From Lederbergia lenta NBRC 16444 (GTDB taxonomy: Bacteria > Bacillota > Bacilli > Bacillales > Bacillaceae_C), in assembly GCF_001591545.1 (NCBI RefSeq), contig NZ_BCVC01000005.1, positions 1 through 64,000 on the forward strand: DNA of 64,000 bases, read 5' to 3'. Positions 7,907 through 17,900 of the stretch are shown one piece after another; position 1 is the stretch's first letter; every line of letters begins with the position of its first letter. A program made the position numbers and the translations under genes. Below the pieces are notes generated by a model. It saw only the letters and a program-made list of their open reading frames with translations. It was not told the DNA's origin and searched no databases.

Positions 7907-8947
7907 ATGAATTCATTTTCGAACTCTCGTAAAAATAATTATGGCATCAAGTTCACCGTGCTTATTGTCATAATCTGTCTAAGCATCATGCCAGTGAAAG
8001 TCTCTGCGGCATTAAAAATGGAGCGCTCAAAGATGTTTGACATTTCGGCTCCGGCCTCCGAATTATTTAGGGAAAAGTCATTGAAAAACGATACGGTATT
8101 ACAGTCTATAGCCTTTGATCATGTCAATAGACATGTATATATTGCCCAGCTAATGTCTGGAGGACAACAACTCCCAGATGAGAATAATCCAGTTAGTGGA
8201 GCGAAGAGAGCAATAGATGGGGATATAGCCTTGACACAACTTGATATGCAAGGAAATATATTAGGGCATATGTTCCTAAAAGGATTTGGCCACGGTGTGT
8301 CAATAGGGGTAGAAATAGAGGGTAGTACTCCATATATATGGATGGAAGTAGATGCTGTTGCTGAAGGGAAAAACGGATGGGGCACGAAGTTAACACGATT
8401 TCCTTTTAAACAAGGATCACATCTGTCATCTAACTCACCAAGATTGGACAAATATGAACTTATTTCTGATGCAGATAGAACAACGGTAAATATTGATATG
8501 GCTTATGGGTTATTAACCATGCGTTATCGAATAAGTGGGCAATATCGATTGGCAACTTATTCGCTACAACAGGTCAAAAAACATAATTACTCTGCGATTT
8601 CCGATATTGCACAACCGAAAATGGGCATATTCCAGGGATTTGCCTCCTATGGCCGCTATATATATTTGCTCGAAGGCGCACCATACGGAACGAAGGGCTC
8701 CGTAAAACCGATTGGTAACACATATATAACAGTAGTGGATTTAATAACAGGGAAGGTCATCAACAAAAAGCAAATAACAGCGGGTTCAGATCTATCCTTT
8801 AGGGAGCCAGAGGGGATGGGTGTGTATATACCAAATCCTGATGCACCAGAAAAAGCACGTCTTTATTTTGGGTTTGCTTCTACTATTTCAGAAGCGAACA
8901 AGTCAAAATTAGTGAGTATTTACGGATTTGAGGATTTTACATCATAA
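7907..8947 (+). CDS. Secreted TagC-like / helveticin-J-like beta-propeller protein
   Basis: This 346-residue protein has a signal peptide (hydrophobic core about 17-30, likely cleavage after VSA). The mature part repeats short beta strands with sentences such as QSIAFDHVNRHVYIAQ, GHGVSIGVE, TPYIWME and EPEGMGVY. These resemble the beta-propeller of TagC (DinC), phage receptor-binding proteins and helveticin J. TagC lies in the B. subtilis tag region, but its biochemical role is unclear. The start at ATG 7907 follows AGGAGA. The gene faces tagB and lies among WTA genes, fitting a surface or WTA-binding function. The family call is from memory of motifs and is moderate. Confidence 0.6.
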   Translation: MNSFSNSRKNNYGIKFTVLIVIICLSIMPVKVSAALKMERSKMFDISAPASELFREKSLKNDTVLQSIAFDHVNRHVYIAQLMSGGQQLPDENNPVSGAKRAIDGDIALTQLDMQGNILGHMFLKGFGHGVSIGVEIEGSTPYIWMEVDAVAEGKNGWGTKLTRFPFKQGSHLSSNSPRLDKYELISDADRTTVNIDMAYGLLTMRYRISGQYRLATYSLQQVKKHNYSAISDIAQPKMGIFQGFASYGRYIYLLEGAPYGTKGSVKPIGNTYITVVDLITGKVINKKQITAGSDLSFREPEGMGVYIPNPDAPEKARLYFGFASTISEANKSKLVSIYGFEDFTS

Positions 8948-8951
8948 AAAA

Positions 8952-8977
8952 AGGACTGGAAAATATGATCCAGTCCT
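8952..8977 (-). terminator. Terminator of the tagD-tagB operon
   Basis: A perfect 9-bp stem (8952-8960 with 8969-8977). Seven A bases to its left provide the minus-strand U-tract. It may also serve the convergent TagC-like gene, though the T-run on the plus strand is poor. Confidence 0.75.
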
Positions 8978-8984
8978 ATAAAAA

Positions 8985-10157
8985 TTAATAACTTCTTTCC
9001 ACTTCCTGATATATATTTTTAACTAATTGTTCACTTGCGCGTCCAGTTGAATATTCATTCCATTGCTGTGCAAAAGTACGAATTTGCTCCATATGAAATT
9101 GCTCATTTTTCAAAACAGTAATTAGCTCATTTGTATTATATACAATAGGGCCAGGAGCAAGCTCTTCATACTTTTCCCAAAAGCCTCTTGATTGCGTATA
9201 TTCTTCTAAGTCGTACGCGAAAAATACCATTGGCTTATCCAGTAGGGAAAATTCAAAAGGAATAGAAGAGTAATCCGTAATTAATATATCTGTCACAACC
9301 AATAAATGATTGACGTTATGATATGCCGAAACATCAAATACAAACCCAGGGTATAGATTTGTTAAATCCACTTTCACCGCTGGATGGAGACGTAAAAATA
9401 ATACAAACTCGTCCTTTAGTTCCGTATACATTTTTTCAATATCTAATTGTAAAGCAGATACATTTAGTTCGTGATCGCGAAAAGTAGGGGCATATAAGAT
9501 TACTTTTTTTTCATTCATCACTGGATATATAGATGTTAGTGAATGCTCCGCTTCATTTTGAGCGAGTGAATCGAAAAAGAAATCGGTTCGAGGGATGCCA
9601 GTACGTAAAATTCTATCATCTGATATATCAAAACTCTGTTGAAAAATAGTCGCCATCTTATCACAGCCAACAACGACATAATCAAATCGATCATACACTT
9701 GTCGAAAACGCTCGATTGCTCGAGGAGAACGATGCTGAATAGAAGGGTCTTTGAGACCGAACTGCTTGATAGCACCAGCAGCATGCCACAACTGAATACA
9801 AACGACATTAGTTTTGAATGGTGTGACAGCTAGAAAACCAAAATAATTATCAACGATGATCTTGGAAGAAGTTGCTAAGTGGTAAATAGAGCGAAACCAA
9901 TGAATAACATTCCTGTTTTCAAAACCGATAACCATTCTATTTGGATCATCCGTAAAATTTACTTTGCATTGGGAAGTTTTAAGTATCACTATTTGCTCAT
10001 TATCTATTTGTTTTTCCAGTTCTTTTACAGTATATAAAACATTATCCCCAAACGAAGCAACAAAAGTTGTTTTCTTCTTTTGGGGAAATAATGTAAAAAT
10101 ATGAAAGATTATACGGAAAACAAATAGATACATAGTTATAGCGAATTCTCTAGCCAT
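8985..10157 (-). CDS. tagB: CDP-glycerol:undecaprenyl-linkage-unit glycerophosphotransferase (TagB, primase)
   Basis: TagB adds the first glycerol-phosphate from CDP-glycerol to the ManNAc-GlcNAc lipid linkage unit. The 390-residue protein matches the length of TagB (about 380). It has the family motifs IQLWHAAGAIKQFG with the active-site His, ILYAPTFRD, LRLHP and ILITDYSSIPFEFSLL, and an N-terminal amphipathic/hydrophobic segment suited to membrane association. It overlaps tagD by 8 bp on the same strand, so translation is probably coupled; its own ribosome binding site is weak. TarF-like activity cannot be excluded, but the IQLWHAAGA form and the partnership with tagD favour the primase. 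Confidence 0.88.
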   Translation of the reverse strand: MAREFAITMYLFVFRIIFHIFTLFPQKKKTTFVASFGDNVLYTVKELEKQIDNEQIVILKTSQCKVNFTDDPNRMVIGFENRNVIHWFRSIYHLATSSKIIVDNYFGFLAVTPFKTNVVCIQLWHAAGAIKQFGLKDPSIQHRSPRAIERFRQVYDRFDYVVVGCDKMATIFQQSFDISDDRILRTGIPRTDFFFDSLAQNEAEHSLTSIYPVMNEKKVILYAPTFRDHELNVSALQLDIEKMYTELKDEFVLFLRLHPAVKVDLTNLYPGFVFDVSAYHNVNHLLVVTDILITDYSSIPFEFSLLDKPMVFFAYDLEEYTQSRGFWEKYEELAPGPIVYNTNELITVLKNEQFHMEQIRTFAQQWNEYSTGRASEQLVKNIYQEVERSY

Positions 10158-10548
10158 TTTTAACTTTATTTAAATCTTGCTTAATTTTAGTTGTTGAAAT
10201 ACCAACAGTTCTTGGTAGATAAACAACATCACAATAGTCTTTTAAATGGTCAAATTTACCTTCCCAGTCATCGCCCATAACAAACACATCAACATTATGA
10301 TCTTGCACATCAGTAACTTTTTGTTCCCAAGTATGTTCAGGAATAACTTCATCGACATAACGAATTGCTTCCAATATAGCTTTACGCTGCTCAAAGCTAT
10401 AATAAGCTTTCTTACCTTTTCCGGCGTTGAACTCATCAGATGAAATAGCAACAATCAGATAGTCGCCGTATTCTTTAGCACGACGCAAAATGTTTATGTG
10501 ACCAGTATGGAGCAAATCGAATGTTCCATACGTGATTACTTTTTTCAT
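10150..10548 (-). CDS. tagD: Glycerol-3-phosphate cytidylyltransferase (TagD)
   Basis: TagD makes CDP-glycerol from CTP and sn-glycerol-3-phosphate for the TagB/TagF polymerases. The 132-residue protein is full length. It has YGTFDLLHTGH carrying the HxGH nucleotidyltransferase motif, VMGDDWEGKFD and the C-terminal RTVGISTT signature. That signature is RTEGISTT in the B. subtilis enzyme as I remember it, so Glu is replaced by Val here. The ATG has GGAGG upstream. It is the first gene of the tagD-tagB operon. This is one of the surest calls in the window. Confidence 0.96.
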   Translation of the reverse strand: MKKVITYGTFDLLHTGHINILRRAKEYGDYLIVAISSDEFNAGKGKKAYYSFEQRKAILEAIRYVDEVIPEHTWEQKVTDVQDHNVDVFVMGDDWEGKFDHLKDYCDVVYLPRTVGISTTKIKQDLNKVKNG

Positions 10549-10703
10549 TCAGATAACCTCCATCATAAATTGAATATTTTATATTTATATTACAAGATTA
10601 AACAAGTCTTGTTCTGTTTCGATAAATTACATAACCTATTATATCAGTTTATGTCAAGAATAAAAACAAGTATTTATTTCTAGTAGATTTTTTTGCAAAA
10701 AAA

Positions 10704-10734
10704 ACATCCTATAAGGGGTTAGCTTATAGGATGT
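10704..10734 (-). terminator. Terminator after the glucosaminidase gene
   Basis: A perfect 12-bp stem (10704-10715 with 10723-10734), 7-base loop, and an A-run to the left giving the U-tract for minus-strand transcripts. Confidence 0.85.
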
Positions 10735-10742
10735 AAAAATAT

Positions 10743-13151
10743 TTATCTGATTTTTATATATTCAGTACCATTCTTGCCGCCACTGACCCATGCTTGATTG
10801 TTGTTAAAGTTAATTTGATACCAAACATGCCCATTAGCTGTTTTGGTAATTAGGTTATTTTTAGCATCTAGTTGGGCTGAAATTAAATTGCGACTTGTAA
10901 CTGACCCAACAGATTTAAACGAAGTACCTGCGCCGTCACGAACGTTTACGCTAGTTGCAGTAACTTCCAGTAGGTTTAATAAATCTACATAACTACTGTG
11001 TACCCAGCCAGTTTTTCCACTGTATTTTACCTGATACCATGTTGCAGTGTTATTAACTGTTTGCCCATTGGCTTCAGAAATAATTTCAAGTTTAGAACCA
11101 CCTGGGATACTTGCGACTATTGAAGTACTTGTATTGGATCCTTGGCGTAAGTTTAACGTACCTGAGGTATTTGTAATTCCATAAACACCGCTTGGGAAAC
11201 CAGTATTAGTTTCCGGCTTTTTATCAGGGACAGTTGCATTTGGATCACCCGATGATGCAGGTTGATTAGCATATCTAGGGATATCATATATTAATACATA
11301 ATTATCTAACAAGTTATAAATTTTGCTAATGTTAGCAGTTTGTTTAACTGCCCATGCCACATCTGTCGCATATTGTGGAAAGCCTGGGCTGATCGGATTC
11401 CACCGCATCTTATAAAGTGTATCTTGTCCTCTATCAATATAAGAATTAATAAACGCAGCGCCACCAACAATTGCGTCTTCCGGTGTGAACCAGCCTTCAT
11501 CAAAAGCTCTCTTTGCACCGCCCTTTAGTGCGTTTGAATCGACGGCTCCTATACCATACATATTGTATACAGTATATACAGCTTTATTAGCATCTACCAC
11601 ATTACCTTTGCTATCAACAGGAACGCCACTTGCTAATGTGGAGCTTCCATTCCCTGTTTCTAGTAAAGCATGGGAGATTAAATAAGCTTCATTTATATTA
11701 AACTTTTCTCCTGCTTCTATAAACGATTTGGCTTTCCCGGTTAAAATTCCGTGTTTATTTAAAATTTTATTGTTCACTTCATTTGCATTTAACCTAGCGG
11801 GTTCAGATAAAACAAGAAACTGGAAGTAATCACTTGAGCTCTTGCTGAAATTAGATGAATTTACATAATATTCAACTTGTGCTCGTGATGCAAGAACATT
11901 TCCTGCGCCATCTGCTTTGGGATCTTTCGTCATCTGAATATCTACCACAGTTTTAAAGTTTGTAGGATATGAAGTCGTTGTAGATATGATTCTTTCTTGG
12001 CTCACATCATTTCGGTGTATATAACCAGATGTACGCTTTCCATTTATATATACCGTAGCTTCATACCAATTGGGTGAAAATGATTTGAAAATCAGAAAGC
12101 TTCCCTTTGGATAGCCCCTTAAAACATTTGCATTTTTAGAAGCTCTAGAATAAACATTTGTTGGAGATTTTAATGCAGCACCATTTAGAGAATTACTAGT
12201 ATTGAGAAGGCCTTCAACATGGCTAGTATGAATGTATCCAGTCGTAGGTTTCCCACTAATATATACTTTTGCCTGATACCATTGGCTAGAAAAAGTTTGA
12301 TAATTTAATACAGTGCCTTGTGCATATGTTTTAAGCTTTTTTGCTCCAGTAGAAGCTTGTGCATATACAGCGGTCGGATTTTGTAAACCGATACCTTTTA
12401 AGTTATCGGGCGACTTAACGGCATTCTCAACATGTGACTTATGGATATAACCTGTTCTTGGCTTTCCGCTTACATAAACTGTAGCTTCGTACCAATTGGT
12501 TGAAAAAGTTCGGTAACTTAAAATGGAACCTCCAGAATATGCTTTTAAAGCTGTTGAACCAGTAGAAGCATTTGTATATACCCTAGTCGGGTTTTGAAGT
12601 GCCACACCTTTAAGAGATTCTTGGCTTGTAACCACATTTTCAACATGTGATTTATGGATATAGCCGGTTTTAGGGCTTCCATTTACATATACCGTAGCCT
12701 CATACCAATCTGCGGAAAAGGTTCGATATACTAATATGGATCCAACTGAATATGATTTCCAAGCACCAGAACTTGTTGAAGCACTTTTATATACCCTTGT
12801 TGGGCTTTGAAGTGCCACACCTTTTACTTGTGTTTGGTTTTGTGTCGCTACATCCACATCACTTTTGTGAATATACCCATTTTGAGCTTTTCCATTTAAA
12901 TAAACAACTGCACTATACCATTCAGCATTGTGAGAATTGAATTTTAAAATGGAGCCTTGAGCATAACCTTTTAGTACATTTGAACTTTTGGAAGTACTAG
13001 TATGTACGTTGGTAGGGGCTTTGAGTGCAACCCCATACAAAGGATTTGCTGCATAAGCTTTATTATTGTTAATCGGTAGGCTCGATATTATGAGAAATAA
13101 TGCTAAAAAACAGCTAACAATTGCGAGTGCCCTAGGTTGAGATTTTCTCAA
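10743..13151 (-). CDS. Secreted beta-N-acetylglucosaminidase with five SH3-like repeats
   Basis: This 802-residue autolysin has a signal peptide (to about residue 35). Five SH3/GW-like repeats of about 70 residues follow (about 38-390), each with a PTxVY start, a WYEATVYVNGK centre and a GYIHKSHV end. Then comes a GH73 glucosaminidase domain (about 400-630) with the probable catalytic Glu in LLETGNG, and two bacterial SH3_3 domains (about 655-802). It should cleave peptidoglycan glycan strands outside the cell, the repeats anchoring it to wall polymers. The start is TTG 13151 behind GGGAGGA. The same five-fold repeat occurs in the amidase at 27107, so the two enzymes probably share a receptor, possibly WTA from the surrounding genes. 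Confidence 0.88.
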   Translation of the reverse strand: MRKSQPRALAIVSCFLALFLIISSLPINNNKAYAANPLYGVALKAPTNVHTSTSKSSNVLKGYAQGSILKFNSHNAEWYSAVVYLNGKAQNGYIHKSDVDVATQNQTQVKGVALQSPTRVYKSASTSSGAWKSYSVGSILVYRTFSADWYEATVYVNGSPKTGYIHKSHVENVVTSQESLKGVALQNPTRVYTNASTGSTALKAYSGGSILSYRTFSTNWYEATVYVSGKPRTGYIHKSHVENAVKSPDNLKGIGLQNPTAVYAQASTGAKKLKTYAQGTVLNYQTFSSQWYQAKVYISGKPTTGYIHTSHVEGLLNTSNSLNGAALKSPTNVYSRASKNANVLRGYPKGSFLIFKSFSPNWYEATVYINGKRTSGYIHRNDVSQERIISTTTSYPTNFKTVVDIQMTKDPKADGAGNVLASRAQVEYYVNSSNFSKSSSDYFQFLVLSEPARLNANEVNNKILNKHGILTGKAKSFIEAGEKFNINEAYLISHALLETGNGSSTLASGVPVDSKGNVVDANKAVYTVYNMYGIGAVDSNALKGGAKRAFDEGWFTPEDAIVGGAAFINSYIDRGQDTLYKMRWNPISPGFPQYATDVAWAVKQTANISKIYNLLDNYVLIYDIPRYANQPASSGDPNATVPDKKPETNTGFPSGVYGITNTSGTLNLRQGSNTSTSIVASIPGGSKLEIISEANGQTVNNTATWYQVKYSGKTGWVHSSYVDLLNLLEVTATSVNVRDGAGTSFKSVGSVTSRNLISAQLDAKNNLITKTANGHVWYQINFNNNQAWVSGGKNGTEYIKIR

Positions 13152-13630
13152 TTAAGTATGTTCCTCCCTATAAAGTTATTTAATTTTCTACAAGCTTCTA
13201 TTGTTCTAACCACCTCCAATAATATTTAAACAGTTTCATAGGTTTATTATCGCTAAATATGTCAAAAAGTTAAGTAGTTTTCAAGAAAAAAGAAGAATAC
13301 TTTCATAAAACGTAACTAATTACCTATAATACTACAATTTTCTTGAAAAAATTATCGTTTTATAGCATTTCTTAGAGTTATAGATTAGTGAGTAGTAGAA
13401 GCTAATTAAATTAAAACTTATAATGGAGAAATGTCTAGAGTAGGTGTTCCAAGATAAATCAAATTATGAGAGAATATATAACACAATACATAAAAAAAAC
13501 CTGCAAGATCAAGTCTTACTTCCACCCCTCGAAAAGGGGTTTCTTAGTGTAGTAAAGAAATATACTTTGCAAAAATCTTAGTTTTAAATGGAGTACAGTT
13601 ATAGACTCAGAAGAGAAGGAGGTTTTTGTA
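13152..13630. other. 479-bp intergenic region between divergent genes
   Basis: An AT-rich gap between the glucosaminidase (minus) and the O-antigen-ligase-like gene (plus). It holds the GGGAGG ribosome binding site of the former near 13161, a plus-strand TATAAT at 13325-13330 without a clear -35, and a short CCCCT/AGGGG hairpin at 13525-13539. The AGAAGGAGGT site of the next gene is at its right end. I see no gene in it. It must contain the promoters of both flanking genes. Confidence 0.5.
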
Positions 13631-14806
13631 TTGAAGAGTAGTTATTCCGACAGATTTGAATTAATGATACTGATCCCGATATTTATACTGCTAATGATTA
13701 ATACTTTTACACGCACGCAATTTGATGTTTTAAGAGATATTGGGGATATGGGAATTCATATTACGTTAATTTTAATGTTTATTTTGTTGGTAAAAGGATT
13801 TGTGGAGAAAAGATCATTTGATGTAAAGCTTTCAATGATCTATTTTTCAGCATGTTTATTTCTAACAATGTATAGTGCAAGTTTCTATTTAAGTAAAAAT
13901 GTTGACGAATTGTATGTATTAAAACTTATGCTTTTCATCTCATTTATCGTAAGTTCTGTTAGAATGAAATGGGGTCCTTTACATATAAGAATATTAGCTC
14001 ATTTAGTAGGAGCAGTAACTCTAATAATATTCTTTCATTGGATACTACTAAATTTTCCAGGATATCGTTTTAAAAGTATATTCAGCAATCCTAATTATTT
14101 GGCAATTTTATTATATACCTTATTGTATTATAAACTGCTAGCAACGAAATATGGAAATACCTTAGAAAGAATCTACTTTGGATTTCTAATCATTATTAAT
14201 CTTATATTAATTTATAATACAAATTCTCGAGCAGTAATGTTAGCTATCGGAGTTACTGTGGGTGTATGGATATTATTCAAATTCGCAGAAAATGTAATTC
14301 CATATATTTTTCGCATGGTAATTATTATGAATATTGCCTTTATATTTACATACATACTTATGCAAAATTCGAATGTTGGTGTAATTTTAAATAACTTAAG
14401 TTTAAAGTTATTTGGAAAATCCCTATACTCGGGAAGAAGTGTTCTTTGGGATGAGATCATTCAAAAGATTACGGATAAACCAATTTTTGGTTATGGGATA
14501 GGTACCAATGCTAACGATATTACGTCAATAAATTTAACGGCACATAATCAATATTTACAAATGTTAATTGAATTTGGGGCCATTGGCTTTATTATTTTCT
14601 TCATTTTATTAAATAGCATTTGGAAGTTATACATGAAAAAAAGAGAAAATTATGCAGCAAGATTGTCAGCTAGTTTTTTTATAGGTATCTTGGTATATGA
14701 AAATTTGGAGTTAACTTTATTTCAAAACAATTATTCAATCGCGATGCTACAATGGTTAATTATTACAATGGGCATCAATTTTGGTAGCAAAGATAATAAG
14801 GAATAA
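13631..14806 (+). CDS. O-antigen ligase / Wzy-like polytopic membrane protein
   Basis: This 391-residue protein has about ten to eleven membrane helices and the Wzy_C/O-antigen-ligase signature: FSNPNYLA, NSRAVMLA, SGRSVLWDE, KPIFGYGIG and then AHNQYLQMLIEFGAIG in a large outer loop. Such proteins join lipid-linked glycans to an acceptor or polymerise repeat units. The start is TTG 13631 with AGAAGGAGGT nine bases upstream. It sits just before a giant glycerophosphotransferase, in the same orientation. Its substrate is therefore unclear: a teichoic-acid-like glycopolymer, a decoration, or an unrelated polysaccharide. It is separate from the capsule Wzy at 56613. Confidence 0.8.
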   Translation: MKSSYSDRFELMILIPIFILLMINTFTRTQFDVLRDIGDMGIHITLILMFILLVKGFVEKRSFDVKLSMIYFSACLFLTMYSASFYLSKNVDELYVLKLMLFISFIVSSVRMKWGPLHIRILAHLVGAVTLIIFFHWILLNFPGYRFKSIFSNPNYLAILLYTLLYYKLLATKYGNTLERIYFGFLIIINLILIYNTNSRAVMLAIGVTVGVWILFKFAENVIPYIFRMVIIMNIAFIFTYILMQNSNVGVILNNLSLKLFGKSLYSGRSVLWDEIIQKITDKPIFGYGIGTNANDITSINLTAHNQYLQMLIEFGAIGFIIFFILLNSIWKLYMKKRENYAARLSASFFIGILVYENLELTLFQNNYSIAMLQWLIITMGINFGSKDNKE

Positions 14807-14906
14807 ATTCCATCGTATATTGGAATAGTTTTTACGAATTAATCGGCTAAAAACAACTTAATTGGAGAATGTAATATAAATAATATCTTTCTGGTAGGAG
14901 CTATGT

Positions 14907-17900
14907 ATGAAAAGATTACTTTCTAGATTTAAAAACAAAAAACAGACGAAAAAATTAAAATATCAATTACTAGTAATGCAAAAAAATAATACGTTAACTA
15001 TCTCTGGTGTATTTAATAAAGAAAAATACAGCGCTAAAGAACTGTGGCTTTTTTCACGTGAAACAAAGTCCAGATATAAAATAAGTGAAATATCTCCTTC
15101 AAACAAGTTTGAGTTTAGTGTTTCCCTTGATGATTTACTAACACTATTGAAGGAAGAGCAAGAGGAACGCTTTGATTGGTTCTTTAAAATAACTAGACCA
15201 TTTTCCGAATTAAGTTTAACGGCACAAGAAAATGAAAATGTGGAGATAACCGAAGTAGATGGAGAAATGTATGCAGAATATTTTATCCGATGCGGAAGAT
15301 TTCAGCATACAAAAATGGAGGGATTGACCTTTCATTTTCAAAAAGAAGATTCGATTATTAATTATATTACCGAAAAAGGAAATTTATCGGTAACTATCAA
15401 TAATGAGATAGGGTCTCCAATAAAAAATCAAATTGATAAATTAAAGCGGTCAGATGGTAAATTGAAAATTGAAGGTAAGATATTTACAAAAAACGCTAGG
15501 ATCAATAAAGGAGAAATCGTTGCAAGAGGGAGAGAAACAGGAATTGTCCTAAGCTCTTCAAGTATCAGTTTTAATATGAAAGAAGAAGAGGTAGAAAAAA
15601 GATTTGGATTAAATAGATATACTTATTCTACAGTAATTGATTTTGCTAACATTAATAACGGTCAATTGTTGGAAGAAGATATTTATGATTTATTCTTTAA
15701 ATTAGATTTAAATGATAGTTTTGAGGAAAAGTATGTACGAATTGGAAGGCCGACGTTACGAGCGCGAATTTTTTTGAAAGATCTTTATGTGAAGAACACT
15801 GAAGAAGCAATCGTGATTAATCCTTATTTTACATTTAAATTGTTTAATTTATCATTCGAAGTATATAAATATCCTCTAGAAACTTACAAGTATCTACGGA
15901 AGATCATGCGCTGGTCATGGTTTATACAGTTAATGAACTATAAAAATAACACATGGCTTGTGGGAGAGAGAACTTATAAAGCGCAAGATACGGGATATGC
16001 GTTCTTTAAACATATGAGAATGAAATACCCTGAGAAGAATGTCTATTATGTAATAGAGAAGGATTCTCCTGAAAGAGAAAATGTTGAAAAATATGGGAAT
16101 GTATTGGATTTTAAATCTAAAGAACATATATGGCATACGATAATAGCTAAAAAAGTTATATCATCACATCACCCTGATTATCTATATCCATTACGTACTA
16201 ATTCATTTAAGAATAAAGTAAAGGCAGACAAAGTATTTTTGCAACATGGAGTAATGGGAACAAAAAACATGGTAGCTAACTATGGGAAATTTGCCCATGG
16301 ATTTGATACTGATTTATTCATGGTAAGCTCTGATTTTGAAAAAGAAATGATTGTAAATGATTTTAGTTATTCACCGAAAAATGTATTTGTTACAGGGCTA
16401 TCTAGATTTGATACATTGTTCATGGAAGATGTGAAAAAGAAAAGACAAATCCTAATTATACCAACTTGGCGCGATTGGATTGTATCTGATGAATTGTTTT
16501 TTGAAAGTGAATATTATGATCGTTATGAACAGCTTGTTAATGATCCACAATTGCATAGATTAGCGACTGAACATAATTTTAATATTTTATTATGTTTACA
16601 TCCAAATATGCAAAGGTTTAGTAGTTATTTTGAGAATTCTTCTGTGAAGGTTATTAATCAAGGAGAAGTGGATGTACAGAACTTAATTAAAGAAAGTGCC
16701 TTAATGATAACCGATTATTCCAGTGTTGGTTTTGATTTCAGCTTCTTAAGTAAACCGGTTATTTATTATCAATTTGACCGTTCAAGATTTATAGGGAAGA
16801 GACCCTCACACTTAGATTTAGATAATGATTTACCCGGTGAGATATGTATAGAAGAAGGGCAAATTCTCCAATTAGTCGAGGAATACGCAAACGATAATTT
16901 TCAAATGAAGCCTGAATATGAACAACGTGCAAATAAGTTTATTAAATATAAGGACCAGCTATCATCTGAAAGAATTTATAATGTGATCAATGAAAGTAAA
17001 GTGAAGAAAAGTTTATTAGCTAAACCAAAAATAACGATGATTGCAAAAGAATTATTTAAAAGGTTTAGAAAAAGTAAGTATTATTTTCCGACTATGAAGC
17101 TTTTTTATAAGATCGGGAAGAAGCTCATTCCAATTGATAAAAAGCTTATTCTGTTTGAAAGTGGATTGGGAAAACAATATGGTGATAGTCCAAGAAATAT
17201 ATATGAAGAAATATTGAATCAAGATTTAGATTATAAAAAAGTATGGGTATATAATAAACAACATCGATTTAAAGATCCAAAAACAAAACGTGTTGCCCGT
17301 TTAAGTCCGCAATACTATTACTATTTAATAAAGGCAGGATACTGGGTGAACAATCAAAATTTCCCTACCTATATTAAGAAGCGGCCGCAAACAGTCTATC
17401 TTCAAACCTGGCATGGCACTCCATTAAAGAGAATGCTATATGATATCGAAGAAGTACATGGCAGAAATGACGAGTATGTTGAAAGGGTTGGAGAAGCAGT
17501 TAAAAATTGGGATTACCTCATTTCACCAAGTAGCTATGCCACAAAAGCATTTAAGAGTGCATTTCGGTATGATAAGGAAGTTTTAGAGGTAGGATATCCA
17601 CGAAATGATATATTCTTTAAAGAAGAAAAAGATGAGCTAGCTTCCATCGTAAAAAATAAATTAAATCTTGTTCCTGAAAAAAAGATCATTCTATATGCTC
17701 CAACATTTAGGGATGACCAAACAACAAAGAAGAATAAATTTGTATTTGATATTAATATGGATTTGCATAAAATGAAAGAAAAGTTAGGCGAAGAGTATAT
17801 AGTGTTGTTAAGGATGCATGTAGTGGTAAGTAATAAAATAAAGCTAGACGATGAATTGCGTGATTTTGTATATAATGTTTCTAGCTATCCTGACATACAG

